A DNA stretch of 64,000 nt from Clostridiales bacterium UBA5888 (GCA_002431965.1 DJEW01000001.1:1-64000); one strand, 5' to 3'; numbered from the stretch's first letter, positions 8,263-17,331 are shown. The notes: generated by a model from the letters alone, not told the origin. Numbers and translations: made by a program.

Positions 8263-9676
8263 ACAGCAGATGTATGCACCTTGCGATATAGTCAGCCGCC
8301 TCCTGACCGGTAAGGCACTGCTCGGGCGGAAGTTTCTGCATATGATCCAGCCACATGTTGAGCTGCCTTATCATCGCACTGCCGGAGATGGAATATACCG
8401 TCTGGTTTTCCCCGCCGCGCAGATTCATGGCAAACGCCGTGTGCTGGTTTGTAAAGACCGACACCGAAAGATCATCATAATTGCAGATCTTATTCTGGGT
8501 GGGCAGAATATACACCTGTCCGGGGTTCCTTTTCAGCTGCGCCGCCATATTTTTCAGGTGCTGCAGCCTGTCCTCGGGCGGCACCTCTATAAGCCCACCC
8601 ATCACCATGAGCCGCCCGGTATAGATATAGTCCACAAGAGCAAGCTGGTATATCAGGACAGACTCAAAGAAATCGGAGCCGTTGAAAAAAAACTGCATCT
8701 CACTGGCAAGCTCAGGATGCATTGCAGCGAACTTTTTCTTCAGACTGTCAGGGAGGAAAAACGGCTGCATCCGATCAAGCAGGGAGCGGCAATGCGGCTG
8801 GATAAGAAAATCGAGAAAATACTTCTTTTCCATCAGCTGCTTAATGCTTACCGCCTTTGCCGCCGGAAGTCTGTCGCGGATATAGGCATCCGCCGAGCTG
8901 CAGTAGCGCTCGATAATATTTCTGTCTCCCGACTCCAGCAGATGCACCTCTCTGGAAAACGGCTCCCGGATATATTGCAGGAGCAGTGCGTCCCGGATAA
9001 GATACACATAGCCTGTTCTGTCGAGGCGCGCCCCATAGAATTCATAGCGTATTTTCCTGCCCAGTCCCATCAGATAGCAGAACGAACGGCATGAAATATC
9101 GGTCCTCGATCCGAAATCATCCATATCTATAAACTGTATCACGCGCAGCTCAGTCCCTGCCGGAAGAATATCTGTGACCCGCCCGAAAAACGAATCATTG
9201 TTCTTGAACTGGATATGTATCGGCGTCGTACATATCATGTCCAGCCGCCTGGCAGGCGGCGTTTGCTGCAGCGCAGTGAAAATACTTTCAGGAAACAACG
9301 CAATATCCTTCACAGGACCGATCATAGCGTTTTCCCTTCCGGTTTTCTCCGGCGCGGGAGCGCGCTTTTTCCGCTCTTCGACCAGCGCGGCGGCAAGCAT
9401 TGAAGCAAGCGCGCCTGAAAACGCCGCGTCTGTCAGGTTATCGCATTCAAGATTAAACTGTCCCGCTATCCGCGCCCGCACATCAGGATCCGTGTTCTCC
9501 GTCAGATACGCCGCGATCTTCATAAACAGCTCGTCGTTGTTGCGCAGCGCAGGGAGTTTCACTCCGTTTACCCACCGGCTGATATAAGAGGGATCATATC
9601 CGAGCGCGTCGGCAAGATTGCAGCGTTTTACGCCGCACAGCTTTGTCAGCTCCTGCAATGTTCTGCCAAATGTCAT
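8261..9676 (-). CDS. Large HTH (XRE-like) transcriptional regulator, 471 aa
   Basis: I set the start at 9676 because GGAGGG lies just upstream. Residues about 5-45 form a Cro/CI-type helix-turn-helix (LADALGYDPSYISRWVNGVKLP). The remaining 400 residues are a long, mainly helical domain that I do not recognise. No membrane segment. It is divergent from the BaiE-led operon, with a palindrome-rich region between them, so it is the best local candidate for controlling that operon. It could also be a regulator of the neighbouring single CoA-transferase gene. Confidence 0.7.
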   Translation of the reverse strand: MTFGRTLQELTKLCGVKRCNLADALGYDPSYISRWVNGVKLPALRNNDELFMKIAAYLTENTDPDVRARIAGQFNLECDNLTDAAFSGALASMLAAALVEERKKRAPAPEKTGRENAMIGPVKDIALFPESIFTALQQTPPARRLDMICTTPIHIQFKNNDSFFGRVTDILPAGTELRVIQFIDMDDFGSRTDISCRSFCYLMGLGRKIRYEFYGARLDRTGYVYLIRDALLLQYIREPFSREVHLLESGDRNIIERYCSSADAYIRDRLPAAKAVSIKQLMEKKYFLDFLIQPHCRSLLDRMQPFFLPDSLKKKFAAMHPELASEMQFFFNGSDFFESVLIYQLALVDYIYTGRLMVMGGLIEVPPEDRLQHLKNMAAQLKRNPGQVYILPTQNKICNYDDLSVSVFTNQHTAFAMNLRGGENQTVYSISGSAMIRQLNMWLDHMQKLPPEQCLTGQEAADYIARCIHLL

Positions 9677-9744
9677 AATCGCCCTCCAGAAACGTGAATT
9701 CATCTTGACCAGTTGTACGTGCATTTCCCTCGATGCATATAAAC

Positions 9745-9773
9745 AATATAGCTCACCGGCATGTTTTTTGCAA
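9745..9773 (-). promoter_or_regulatory. Promoter of the HTH regulator gene
   Basis: On the minus strand, -35 TTGCAA (9768-9773) and -10 TATATT (9745-9750) are separated by 17 bases. Confidence 0.65.
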
Positions 9774-9811
9774 CAGTCATTCGCACAGCGCCGGAATTAC
9801 GTCACTTTTCG

Positions 9812-9899
9812 CTTGACCGTTTTTTATTCGTCAAGACAACCAAAGTCAATTTTCATCAGTAAAAAGCACAGTGCATCAAGATGATACACTGTGCTTTTT
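9812..9899. promoter_or_regulatory. Operator/attenuator candidates upstream of the bai-like operon
   Basis: Two dyads. CTTGAC (9812-9817) and GTCAAG (9830-9835) form an inverted repeat with a 12-base spacer. A second, near-perfect dyad spans 9861-9899: thirteen pairs, one mismatch, three pairs, small loop, with A5 on the left arm and T5 on the right. The second dyad is a terminator-shaped hairpin on both strands and lies about 125 bases upstream of the operon's first start codon. It could be an attenuator, or an operator for the divergent regulator. Confidence 0.5.
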
Positions 9900-10024
9900 A
9901 CCGCGCAAATGATAATATTATGTCAAACTTGGCATGCGCGCATCGAATATATGGTTTTTGCCGTATGTTTTGCGCGGCGTGTATAAGGAAAAGCAAGTGT
10001 AAAAGTATAAAGGAGGAATTCAGC

Positions 10025-10528
10025 TTGACCATCGATCCCGACAAGAAAATAAAAGAGCTGTCACGGGTCATCATAGAGGATGCCGGACTGCCCTACACTG
10101 CCGCTCAGCTTGCGGAGATCCCGTCTATCCTGGCCGCAAAGAGCCGGTATTTCTGGTGCATCGACAATCAGGAATTTGACCTGATGCCGGATGTATTCAC
10201 AGCCGAGGGCTTCCAGACCTTCTGGAGCGGTCGCCCGGGCTTCAAAGACCGCGACAAGCAGGTTCAGCAGAACAGGAATACCTGCGGGGACGACATGGTG
10301 CCAATGCACTTCGGCTACAACCAGATAGTCCGTTTTACGGGCGAGCGCAGCGCCCAGCTGCTCACGCGCATGCACGACTACCATACATACAAGGACAACG
10401 GAGAGACATATTCCGGTTACGGTCTGTATGTTGACGATCTTGTAAAGTGCAGCGACGACCGCTGGCGCATAAAGACGCTGCGGCTTACCTACCGTGTTCT
10501 TGAAGGAAAATTAAGGAGGAGTAAATAA
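10025..10528 (+). CDS. baiE: BaiE-like dehydratase (SnoaL-like/NTF2 fold), 167 aa
   Basis: Probably a CoA-thioester dehydratase acting like bile acid 7-alpha-dehydratase. The start is TTG at 10025 with AGGAGG at 10011-10016; this gives 167 aa, close to the 166 aa I recall for BaiE, while the upstream in-frame ATG at 9881 lies inside the hairpin and has no ribosome site. Residues Tyr42, Asp47, His95 and Asp118 fall at the same spacings (+5, +53, +76) as the BaiE residues Tyr30, Asp35, His83 and Asp106, and an Arg follows WRIKTLRLTYR near the end as Arg146 does. Its stop overlaps the next start by one base. Overall identity to BaiE is low by eye, so the substrate may differ. Confidence 0.75.
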   Translation: MTIDPDKKIKELSRVIIEDAGLPYTAAQLAEIPSILAAKSRYFWCIDNQEFDLMPDVFTAEGFQTFWSGRPGFKDRDKQVQQNRNTCGDDMVPMHFGYNQIVRFTGERSAQLLTRMHDYHTYKDNGETYSGYGLYVDDLVKCSDDRWRIKTLRLTYRVLEGKLRRSK

Positions 10529-11289
10529 TGGACAGATTGAAAGACAAAGTAGCGATAATCACCGGCGCCGGCGGCGGCATATGCCACAAAGCTTCGGAGC
10601 TTTTCTGCCGCGAGGGGGCAAAGGTCGTCATGGTCGATATTGACCCTCAGGTCGAGGATTTCAGCCGCGAGATCAACGAAAACGGCGGAGACACGACAGC
10701 CGTCGTTGCCGACGTCTCCCTGCGCGACACATGGGTGGATCTTCAGAAGCTCACCCTGGAGAAATACGGTCGTATAGACACCGTCGTCAACGGCGCAGCC
10801 GCATTCTCGCCCCCGACCCACGACTGGGCTTACATCACCTCCGAAATGATACACGAGGTCATGCGCGTCAACATCGACTCCATGGTATATTCCTATCAGA
10901 CCGTGCTGCGCTACATGATGAAAAAGAAGATCCGCGGCAGCTTCCTCAACTTCGCATCCTCCACCGCGCTGGCGTACAACGGCGCTGCAACGCAGGGCTA
11001 TCCGTTCTCCAAGGCATGCATAAAGCTCGCCACGCAGAACATGGTGAATCAGGTCAGCAAAAAATACGGCATACGCTTCAATTGCCTCGCCCCGAATTAT
11101 GTATGGGTGCCGAAGCAGGCAAAGGTCTTTGACATGTACAAGGAGCATTTCATAGCCTCAACGCCGATGCCGTATATCGGCGAGCCGGAGGACGCTGCAT
11201 GGGCAATTGTTTACCTGTGCTCCGATGAAGCAAAATACATAAACGGCGTGTGCCTGCCGGTAGACGGCGGCTGGGCCGTTCAGAAATAA
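10528..11289 (+). CDS. Short-chain dehydrogenase/reductase, 253 aa
   Basis: NAD(P)-dependent oxidoreductase of the classical SDR type. The cofactor loop is TGAGGGICHKA, where the third glycine of the usual pattern is a cysteine. The catalytic Tyr158 and Lys162 are in GYPFSKA, preceded by the serine of NFASSTA. The C-terminal part has the usual PVDGGW ending. AAGGAGG lies at 10513-10519 and the ATG overlaps the BaiE-like stop, so the two are coupled. Likely a hydroxysteroid- or hydroxyacyl-type dehydrogenase within the pathway; position specificity cannot be read. Confidence 0.85.
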   Translation: MDRLKDKVAIITGAGGGICHKASELFCREGAKVVMVDIDPQVEDFSREINENGGDTTAVVADVSLRDTWVDLQKLTLEKYGRIDTVVNGAAAFSPPTHDWAYITSEMIHEVMRVNIDSMVYSYQTVLRYMMKKKIRGSFLNFASSTALAYNGAATQGYPFSKACIKLATQNMVNQVSKKYGIRFNCLAPNYVWVPKQAKVFDMYKEHFIASTPMPYIGEPEDAAWAIVYLCSDEAKYINGVCLPVDGGWAVQK

Positions 11290-11310
11290 ATTCCGGAAGG
11301 AGTGAGAGCT

Positions 11311-13248
11311 ATGCCATCCCTTTTGTCGGCGCCTTTCAGAATAGGCAGCATGGAGCTGAAAAACAGAATGGTAATGGCGCCCATGGGAGTCACCGTGGGC
11401 AATATGAGCAGAAGCACCGTGGAGTATTTCGTTGAGCGCGCCAGAGGCGGCGCGGCGATGATATCCTGCAATATCCGCGCGTCGCTGTCCTTTGAAAGCG
11501 GCGAGCACTCAATATTTTTCTGCGAAGAGACGGAACCGCTTTTTGCGGAAATGACAAGGCGCTGCCACAGCTTCGGCTGCCGGGTCGCCGCTCAGATACA
11601 GCCCGGCGATGGTCGGATCGGCGGACCGTCCGTAAAATACAGGGTGCCCATAAGCGCGTCGGACTGCTCATGGATGCATGTGCCAAAGATGCGCTGTCAC
11701 GCGCTGAGCATAGACGAGATACGTGAGCTTGAAGGCGACTTTCGCCGCAGTGTACAGGCCGCGATCCGCTGCGGCGCAGACTGCATCGGCATCCACGCCT
11801 ACGGCGGGTATCTCACGGACCAGTTTTTGACCGAACGCTGGAATAAACGCCGCGACGAATACGGCGGTTCGCTGGAAAACCGCGCGAGATTTCTCAAGGA
11901 GCTCATCGGCATATGCAAGGAAGAGGGCGGCTCCGATTTCCCTGTAATAGTGAAATTCACCCCGGATCACTACATGGACGGCGAAGGCTACCGGCACATC
12001 GATGAAGGCATCGCGCTTGCAAAGCTCATCGTAAGCTACGGAGCCGACGCGCTGCATGTGGACGCCGGCTGTCACGAGAACTGGCCGAACGCAATGCCGC
12101 CCGCCGGTATGCAGATGATGACTCTCCAGTCGCGCTCGGCAAAGATCATAAAGGCCGTCGTTGATGTTCCCGTGCTTACTCACGGGCGTTTCGGTGACGT
12201 GCAGAAGGCAGAGGCTGCGCTGCGCGACAGCGTATGCGACATTGCGGTTATCGGGCGCGGTCTTCTCGCCGATCCGGATCTGCCGAACAAGGTGCTTTCC
12301 GGTCGTCCGGACGATATACGCCCCTGCATTTCTTGCAACGAGGGCTGCATAGGGCGCGTATACAACAACGAGCCCGCTACCTGCGCGATGAATCCCCGCT
12401 GCGGGCACGAGGACGGAAGCATAGACATTCCAAAGCCCGCCGCGCCGAAAAAGCTTCTTGTTATAGGCGCCGGTCCCGGAGGGTGCATGGCCGCGCTCTA
12501 CGCAAAGCAGGCCGGACACAGCGTTGAGATCTGGGAAAAAAGCGACCACATCGGCGGCAACGCGCTCAATGCCTGCAAGCCGTATTTCAAGACCGACATG
12601 CACCGGATGATAAGGTATTTTGAGCGGGAGCTGCTTATTAACGGTATTCCCGTGCGCTATTACACCGAGCCGGACGCCGCAGCAGTAAAAGAATACGCTC
12701 CCGATCACATTATTCTGGCCGCAGGCGGACGTCCGATCCTTCCCCGCTCCATCCCCGGTCTCGATCTTCCGAAGGTCTACCCCGCAACGGAAGCACTGAG
12801 CTGCTGCTGCGATGTAGGCGAGCGGGTGCTGGTCGTAGGAGGCGGTCTTGTCGGCGTGGAGACCGCGCTTCAGATGGACATGTGGGGAAAGCACGTCACG
12901 TGCATTGATATGGCAAAAACCATTCCCTCCGAGCCCGGCTTCAAAATGAACGACATGCTCATGAAACAGTACATGCTCAAATCCAATGTGCAGTTCATGC
13001 CGTCCACAAGGCTTATCAGGATAGACGGAGATGAATTCACCTGCACTGTTACCGTTGAATCCGAGGGCGTGCAGCGCACCGTCGAATACGACACGGTGCT
13101 CCTTGCGCTCGGCTTTCTTCCGACGGCGGATCTGGCCGGGGAGTACGATTCGATCGCGCCTGTCACCGTCATTGGCGACAGCCGGCGTCCAAGGAAGATT
13201 ATCTTTGCGATTGAGGATGCGCACAATGCCGTAAGGGCTCTCAGCTGA
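11311..13248 (+). CDS. BaiCD/BaiH-like NADH:flavin oxidoreductase (OYE/2,4-dienoyl-CoA reductase type), 645 aa
   Basis: An enoate reductase expected to bind FMN, FAD and a 4Fe-4S cluster. The start is ATG 11311 with AGGAG nine bases upstream. Residues 1-340 are the Old Yellow Enzyme barrel, with the HAYGGYLTDQFL and NKRRDEYGGS segments. The cluster ligands are Cys339, Cys342, Cys346 and Cys358 (CISCNEGC then a cysteine 12 residues on). An FAD-binding Rossmann region starts near 383 (VIGAGPGGC) and an NAD-binding one near 508 (VVGGGLVGVE). The family includes BaiCD and BaiH, which reduce 3-oxo-4-ene and 3-oxo-4,5,6-ene bile acid CoAs. Known bai operons have two such enzymes and I see only one here, so I cannot say which it represents. 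Confidence 0.85.
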   Translation: MPSLLSAPFRIGSMELKNRMVMAPMGVTVGNMSRSTVEYFVERARGGAAMISCNIRASLSFESGEHSIFFCEETEPLFAEMTRRCHSFGCRVAAQIQPGDGRIGGPSVKYRVPISASDCSWMHVPKMRCHALSIDEIRELEGDFRRSVQAAIRCGADCIGIHAYGGYLTDQFLTERWNKRRDEYGGSLENRARFLKELIGICKEEGGSDFPVIVKFTPDHYMDGEGYRHIDEGIALAKLIVSYGADALHVDAGCHENWPNAMPPAGMQMMTLQSRSAKIIKAVVDVPVLTHGRFGDVQKAEAALRDSVCDIAVIGRGLLADPDLPNKVLSGRPDDIRPCISCNEGCIGRVYNNEPATCAMNPRCGHEDGSIDIPKPAAPKKLLVIGAGPGGCMAALYAKQAGHSVEIWEKSDHIGGNALNACKPYFKTDMHRMIRYFERELLINGIPVRYYTEPDAAAVKEYAPDHIILAAGGRPILPRSIPGLDLPKVYPATEALSCCCDVGERVLVVGGGLVGVETALQMDMWGKHVTCIDMAKTIPSEPGFKMNDMLMKQYMLKSNVQFMPSTRLIRIDGDEFTCTVTVESEGVQRTVEYDTVLLALGFLPTADLAGEYDSIAPVTVIGDSRRPRKIIFAIEDAHNAVRALS

Positions 13249-13415
13249 GACGTGAAGCCGTTGTTATTGGAATTTTCCCCACGCTGTTCTCCATGTTTGC
13301 ACGGTTGAAGCGCATTATTATATTTTGTGCGCATTCATGCTTGTCAAATTTCACATTTTGTCGGCGGCATCTATATAAAAACATAAGGCAAAGCCCGGAA
13401 ATGTCAAAAAAATAA

Positions 13416-13424
13416 TGTTAAAAT
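13416..13424 (+). promoter_or_regulatory. Internal promoter, extended -10 box
   Basis: TGTTAAAAT at 13416-13424 lies about 103 bases upstream of the BaiA-like start, in a 278-base gap that otherwise holds no gene. No convincing -35 box stands at 17 bases, so it may need an activator. The same box occurs at 6721 upstream of the CoA-transferase at 6801. Confidence 0.4.
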
Positions 13425-13526
13425 ATTATCGTTCCATGACATAGCAATACCGGTAATGCTGATCCGGAGCTACGGGAAAGCTTCGGAGAGACGCAAAAAA
13501 TCTTGTATTAAGAAAGGAATAGCAAA

Positions 13527-14294
13527 ATGTTTGAAAACGAATTCAAGGGTAAAGTAGTACTGGTCACCGGCGGCAGCCGCGGCATCGGCTTTGCCGCAGT
13601 AAAAGGCTTCCTCGCAGCCGGCGCAAAGGTGTATTTCCTCAGCCATTATGAAGAGACCGGCGCGAAGGCTCTGGCTGCTCTCAAGGAGATCAACCCCGAC
13701 TACGAAGTCATGACCAAGGCCATCGACCTGTGCGACTACAAGGCGGTTCAGGATCTGTACAAGGAGATCGAGGAAAAATGGGGTCGTCTGGATGTTCTCG
13801 TCAACAACGCAGGCACCGACTCCAGCACATGGATAACCAAGCTCAAGCAGTCCGAGTGGGATTCCGTGTGCGACCTGAACATGAAGGCTCCTTTCACCAT
13901 GACCAAGTACGCCATTCCTTATCTTGTCAAGACCAAGGGCTGCGTCGTCAACACCGCATCCGTTGCAGGCGTTTACGGCTCCCCCACCGGTCTGCCCTAC
14001 CCCGCTTCCAAGGGCGGTCTTATTGCAATGACCAAGTCCATTGCATACTCCTTCGCCAACAAGGGCGTGCGCGTCAATGCTGTCGCCCCCGGCGTTGTTG
14101 CAACTGACCTCGTTGCAAATCTCCCCAAGTTCGCAAAGGATTCCATCGGCGACACCATTCCCATGAAGCGCTTTGCCGATCCCGAAGAGATTGCAAACGG
14201 CATCATGTTCCTCTCCTCCAGCGCCGCATCCTACGTCACCGGCGTCTGCCTCCAGATCGACGGCGGCTACCGTCCCAGCAATCTCACCACCTGA
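13527..14294 (+). CDS. baiA: BaiA-like short-chain dehydrogenase (3-alpha-hydroxysteroid type), 255 aa
   Basis: NAD(P)-dependent oxidoreductase. The ATG follows AAAGGA. Features: cofactor loop TGGSRGIGFAA, catalytic Ser145, Tyr158 and Lys162 (YPASK), and the segments NTASVAGVYGS, VNAVAPGVVATDL and PMKRFADPEEIAN, all in BaiA-like form. BaiA oxidises the 3-alpha-hydroxyl of the CoA ester in the known pathway. Codon choice is strongly biased to C- and G-ending forms, consistent with high expression. It is followed by a stem-loop without a U-run. Confidence 0.8.
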   Translation: MFENEFKGKVVLVTGGSRGIGFAAVKGFLAAGAKVYFLSHYEETGAKALAALKEINPDYEVMTKAIDLCDYKAVQDLYKEIEEKWGRLDVLVNNAGTDSSTWITKLKQSEWDSVCDLNMKAPFTMTKYAIPYLVKTKGCVVNTASVAGVYGSPTGLPYPASKGGLIAMTKSIAYSFANKGVRVNAVAPGVVATDLVANLPKFAKDSIGDTIPMKRFADPEEIANGIMFLSSSAASYVTGVCLQIDGGYRPSNLTT

Positions 14295-14308
14295 TAAAAA
14301 GATACTCT

Positions 14309-14331
14309 CTGCCCTGCTTAAAGCAGGGCAG
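14309..14331 (+). other. Intergenic stem-loop without U-run
   Basis: CTGCCCTGC and GCAGGGCAG pair over 9 bases around a TTAAA loop between the BaiA-like gene and the ligase gene. No T-run follows, so it is more likely a stabilising or processing element than a terminator. Confidence 0.6.
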
Positions 14332-14363
14332 GGGCAAATCCGGGAATATGCGAGGTCTTTTTC

Positions 14364-15890
14364 ATGGGAGCCAATACTGAACACTTCAATTACTTCAACA
14401 CCTCCGAGGAGAGCTTCTTTACTCCCGGGCGGCAGCTTGCCGACATTGCGCACGTCAAGCCTGATGCGCCCGCAATAATCTATGTTTCTCCGGAGAACAG
14501 TGAGTCCGTTATGTCCTGGCGCGAGCTGGAAACTCTGTCCAATCGCATTGCATGGTATCTTATCGGTCAGGGCATAGGTCCCGGTAAAAGCGTCCTCGCC
14601 GCACTCCCCAACATTCCCACGCATATAGCGCTTGCATTCGGCATATGGAAGACCGGAGCCTGCTATGTTCCGGTGTCCAACCGTGTGCCCCAGCGCAATA
14701 TGGCTGAGATCTGCGAATGCGTCGCCCCTTCCCTCGTCATAACCAACCGAAAAAAGCCAGTCGGTTACCCGTCCCTCTCGACGGCGGAGCTGCGTGAGCT
14801 CTGCATGCCCTTGTCGGATGAAATGCCGCCCGACATACTCGCCGTTCCCAATCTCACCAACTGCTCCGGCGGTACTACCGGCAAAACGAAGGTCATCCAG
14901 CAGGATATGCCTGCCGGCGAGAGCGACGAGGGGCTCAAGACATGGTTTGCCGTGTCGGGCATGAGCTTTGAAATGCGCCAGCTGCTTGCCGGTCCGCTCT
15001 TCCACGGCGCCCCGCATTCCGCCGCTTTCAACGGTCTCTACTGCGGCAACACCATTGTAATGCCTGCAAATCTCGACCCTGAGACGATCGTCCGCTGCAT
15101 CAAAAAGTATGAGATCGAATATGTGCAGATGGTTCCGACGCTGATGCAGCGCATCATCAAAATGCCCGGCTTCCAAAAGGACGATCTGAAGAGTCTGAAA
15201 GCGCTGTGCCATACCGGCGGGGTATGCTCCGCCGATCTCAAGCGCGAATGGCTTGAGGTGCTCGAACCCGAACAGCTGTACGAGATCTATTCAATGACCG
15301 AGTGCATCGGAATGACTCATATCCGCGGCGACGAATGGCTCCGTCATCAGGGCTCAGTAGGGCGGATACTCTGCGGAAAGATTTCCATCCGCGGCGACGA
15401 CGGGCGCGAGCTGCCCTCGGGAGAGGTCGGCAGCATATACATGTCCTGGGGGGCGAACGCTCCGAAGGTCGAGTACAAGAACATCACCCCGATCGAATGC
15501 GATGAAAACGGCTTTAAGAGCGTCGGCGATATGGGCTATGTCGATGATGAGGGTTATCTCTATTTTGCTGACAGGCGCAGCGATATGATAGTTACCGGAG
15601 GGGAAAACGTTTTTGCCGCCGAAGTCGAAGCTGCGCTTATGAAGCACCCCGCCGTGGTTGACGCGGTAGTAGTCGGTCTGCCCGACAGGGACTGGGGGCA
15701 CCGTATCCACGCTATTGTGGAGACGAGAGCGCCTGTGACTCAGAAAGAGCTCATCAGATTTGCCCTGAATTATCTTATACCGTATAAGCTGCCCAAATCC
15801 ATAGAATTTACAGATCATATCCCCCGCAACGAAAGCGGAAAAGTTGTGCGCAGTCAGCTCGTTGAAGAAAGCCTTAAAAAGGGTTTCTGA
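14364..15890 (+). CDS. baiB: BaiB-like acid:CoA ligase, 508 aa
   Basis: ATP-dependent CoA ligation of an imported acid, the entry step of the bai-type route. Start ATG at 14364 after GAGG. ANL motifs: SGGTTGKTKVI (phosphate loop), GPLFHGAPHSAAFNG, ALCHTGGVCS, YSMTECIGMT (A5) with IRGDEW, VGDMGYVDDEGY, FADRRSDMIVTGGENVF and a C-terminal PRNESGK. Segments such as LLAGPLFHGAPHSAAF and LKALCHTGGVCS are close to Clostridium scindens BaiB as I remember it. It is much more BaiB-like than the ligase at 2889. Confidence 0.85.
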   Translation: MGANTEHFNYFNTSEESFFTPGRQLADIAHVKPDAPAIIYVSPENSESVMSWRELETLSNRIAWYLIGQGIGPGKSVLAALPNIPTHIALAFGIWKTGACYVPVSNRVPQRNMAEICECVAPSLVITNRKKPVGYPSLSTAELRELCMPLSDEMPPDILAVPNLTNCSGGTTGKTKVIQQDMPAGESDEGLKTWFAVSGMSFEMRQLLAGPLFHGAPHSAAFNGLYCGNTIVMPANLDPETIVRCIKKYEIEYVQMVPTLMQRIIKMPGFQKDDLKSLKALCHTGGVCSADLKREWLEVLEPEQLYEIYSMTECIGMTHIRGDEWLRHQGSVGRILCGKISIRGDDGRELPSGEVGSIYMSWGANAPKVEYKNITPIECDENGFKSVGDMGYVDDEGYLYFADRRSDMIVTGGENVFAAEVEAALMKHPAVVDAVVVGLPDRDWGHRIHAIVETRAPVTQKELIRFALNYLIPYKLPKSIEFTDHIPRNESGKVVRSQLVEESLKKGF

Positions 15891-15960
15891 GCCGATCGTG
15901 CATACATGAAAATTGCTGAGCATACGCCAGCAAAAAAGGAAAGAAAAAAGGAGAAAAATA

Positions 15961-17241
15961 ATGGAGAAAAAACAGTTCAAAGGCTGGGGCGTTCTGGTCG
16001 CCGCTTTCCTGATGGCCTTCATCCCCACCGGCATAATGAACAACTGCTTCGCGCTGTACATGGCTCCCGTATGCGCAGATCTCGGATTCAGCACGACAAG
16101 CTGGTCCATGGTCAACCTCATCGGTTCCTTTGCAAGCGCAGCCGGCGCGATGATAATCGCAGGTCTCTATCAGAAGAAGAACATGAAGATCGTAGCCGCT
16201 GTTGTAACCGTCTGCACTTCTCTCTGCTGGCTCGTTGCGACCAGGTGCACCGCTATCTGGCAGTTCTACATTGTCTTCGCCCTGTCCAACATCTTCCTCG
16301 CCGGTCTGACCCAGCTGCCCATCTCCATGCTCATCACCGCATGGTTTGAGGACAAGCGTTCTACCATGATGTCCATCGCCTTTGCCGGTGCCGGTCTCGG
16401 CGGCGCTGTCTGGGCTCCCGTCATTTCCAAGTTCATCGCCTCCGGCACCTCCGGCTGGAAGTCCGCAATGCTCTTCTCTGCCGCTGTCGTCGGCATCGTA
16501 ATGGTTCTTGCCTCTCTGTTCCTTGTCAAGCGCTCTCCTGCCGAGTACGGCACCGAGCCTTACCGCACCGCCAAGAAGGATGATTCCTCCTCTGACGCGG
16601 CCGCAGCAAAGAGCTCTGCATGGGTCGGCGTTTCCAAGAAGGTCGCTACCAAGTCCAGCGCGTGGGGCTGTGTTCTCGCAGTCGTTATCCTCATCGGCTT
16701 TATCTCTGCCGGTGTTACCACTCACGTTCCCAACTTCGTTACCTCTATCGCTCAGGACGGCGGCAAGCTCCAGGGCACCATTCTTTCCGTTTACTCCATC
16801 GTTTCCATCCTCGGTGTTGTAGCAGGCGGCGCATTCATGGATAAGCTGGGCATCCGCAAGGCCGTTCTTGGCGCAGTCGTGCTTGTCATCGTCGGTCTGG
16901 CCTGCCTGTACATCTACTCCATCACCGGCACCGTCGCTATCGCCTTCGGTTACTCCGTGTTCTTCGCAATCGCAATGTTCCTGCCCAGAGTTCTGCCTGC
17001 AGTTCTCATGTCCGCGGTCTTCGGCACCAAGGATTACGCCTCCATCTACGCTCTGGCCAACCTCTTCTTCCTCGTCGGCTGCGCTGTCGGCTCCGTGCTG
17101 ACCTCCATCATTCAGGGTATTGCCGGTTACGGCGTCACCTGGATCGTATACATGGTCTTCGCAGTTCTTCTGTTCCTGGCCGTCTCAGGCGCTATCAAGG
17201 GCGGCGAGAAGCTCAAGGCTCAGTATCCCGAGGGAGACTGA
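15961..17241 (+). CDS. MFS transporter, 426 aa, 12 membrane segments
   Basis: A major facilitator carrier in the cytoplasmic membrane. The start is ATG 15961 with AAGGAG at 15947-15952. Twelve hydrophobic helices with a soluble loop near residues 195-230 (SPAEYGTEPYRT, then Ser/Asp-rich). Its style is that of the oxalate/formate-like MFS group. It occupies the place of the BaiG carrier in known operons but is shorter and not clearly BaiG by eye. Likely imports the pathway substrate or exports the product. Codon use is that of a highly expressed gene. Confidence 0.85.
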   Translation: MEKKQFKGWGVLVAAFLMAFIPTGIMNNCFALYMAPVCADLGFSTTSWSMVNLIGSFASAAGAMIIAGLYQKKNMKIVAAVVTVCTSLCWLVATRCTAIWQFYIVFALSNIFLAGLTQLPISMLITAWFEDKRSTMMSIAFAGAGLGGAVWAPVISKFIASGTSGWKSAMLFSAAVVGIVMVLASLFLVKRSPAEYGTEPYRTAKKDDSSSDAAAAKSSAWVGVSKKVATKSSAWGCVLAVVILIGFISAGVTTHVPNFVTSIAQDGGKLQGTILSVYSIVSILGVVAGGAFMDKLGIRKAVLGAVVLVIVGLACLYIYSITGTVAIAFGYSVFFAIAMFLPRVLPAVLMSAVFGTKDYASIYALANLFFLVGCAVGSVLTSIIQGIAGYGVTWIVYMVFAVLLFLAVSGAIKGGEKLKAQYPEGD

Positions 17242-17258
17242 TAATCTCCGCACCGTAA

Positions 17259-17287
17259 ACGTCAGCATGCATATGACATGCTGACGT
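17259..17287 (+). other. Intergenic stem-loop without U-run
   Basis: ACGTCAGCATG and CATGCTGACGT form an 11-base-pair stem with a seven-base loop after the MFS gene. No T-run. Confidence 0.65.
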
Positions 17288-17331
17288 GAGTGAAAATAAC
17301 AAAATCAGAATTTTCAGAAAGGATCTCAGCA

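Noticed and set aside
8114..9094. Plus-strand frame of 326 aa opposite the HTH regulator
   Set aside because: Shadow frame; the minus strand has an HTH motif, a promoter and a ribosome site.
14309..14331. Terminator between the BaiA-like and BaiB-like genes
   Set aside because: The hairpin has no U-run, and both genes lie on the same strand 70 bases apart in the operon.
13470..15212. Minus-strand frame of 580 aa
   Set aside because: It is antisense to the BaiA-like and BaiB-like genes and contains repeats of hydrophobic stretches that mirror their codon bias.
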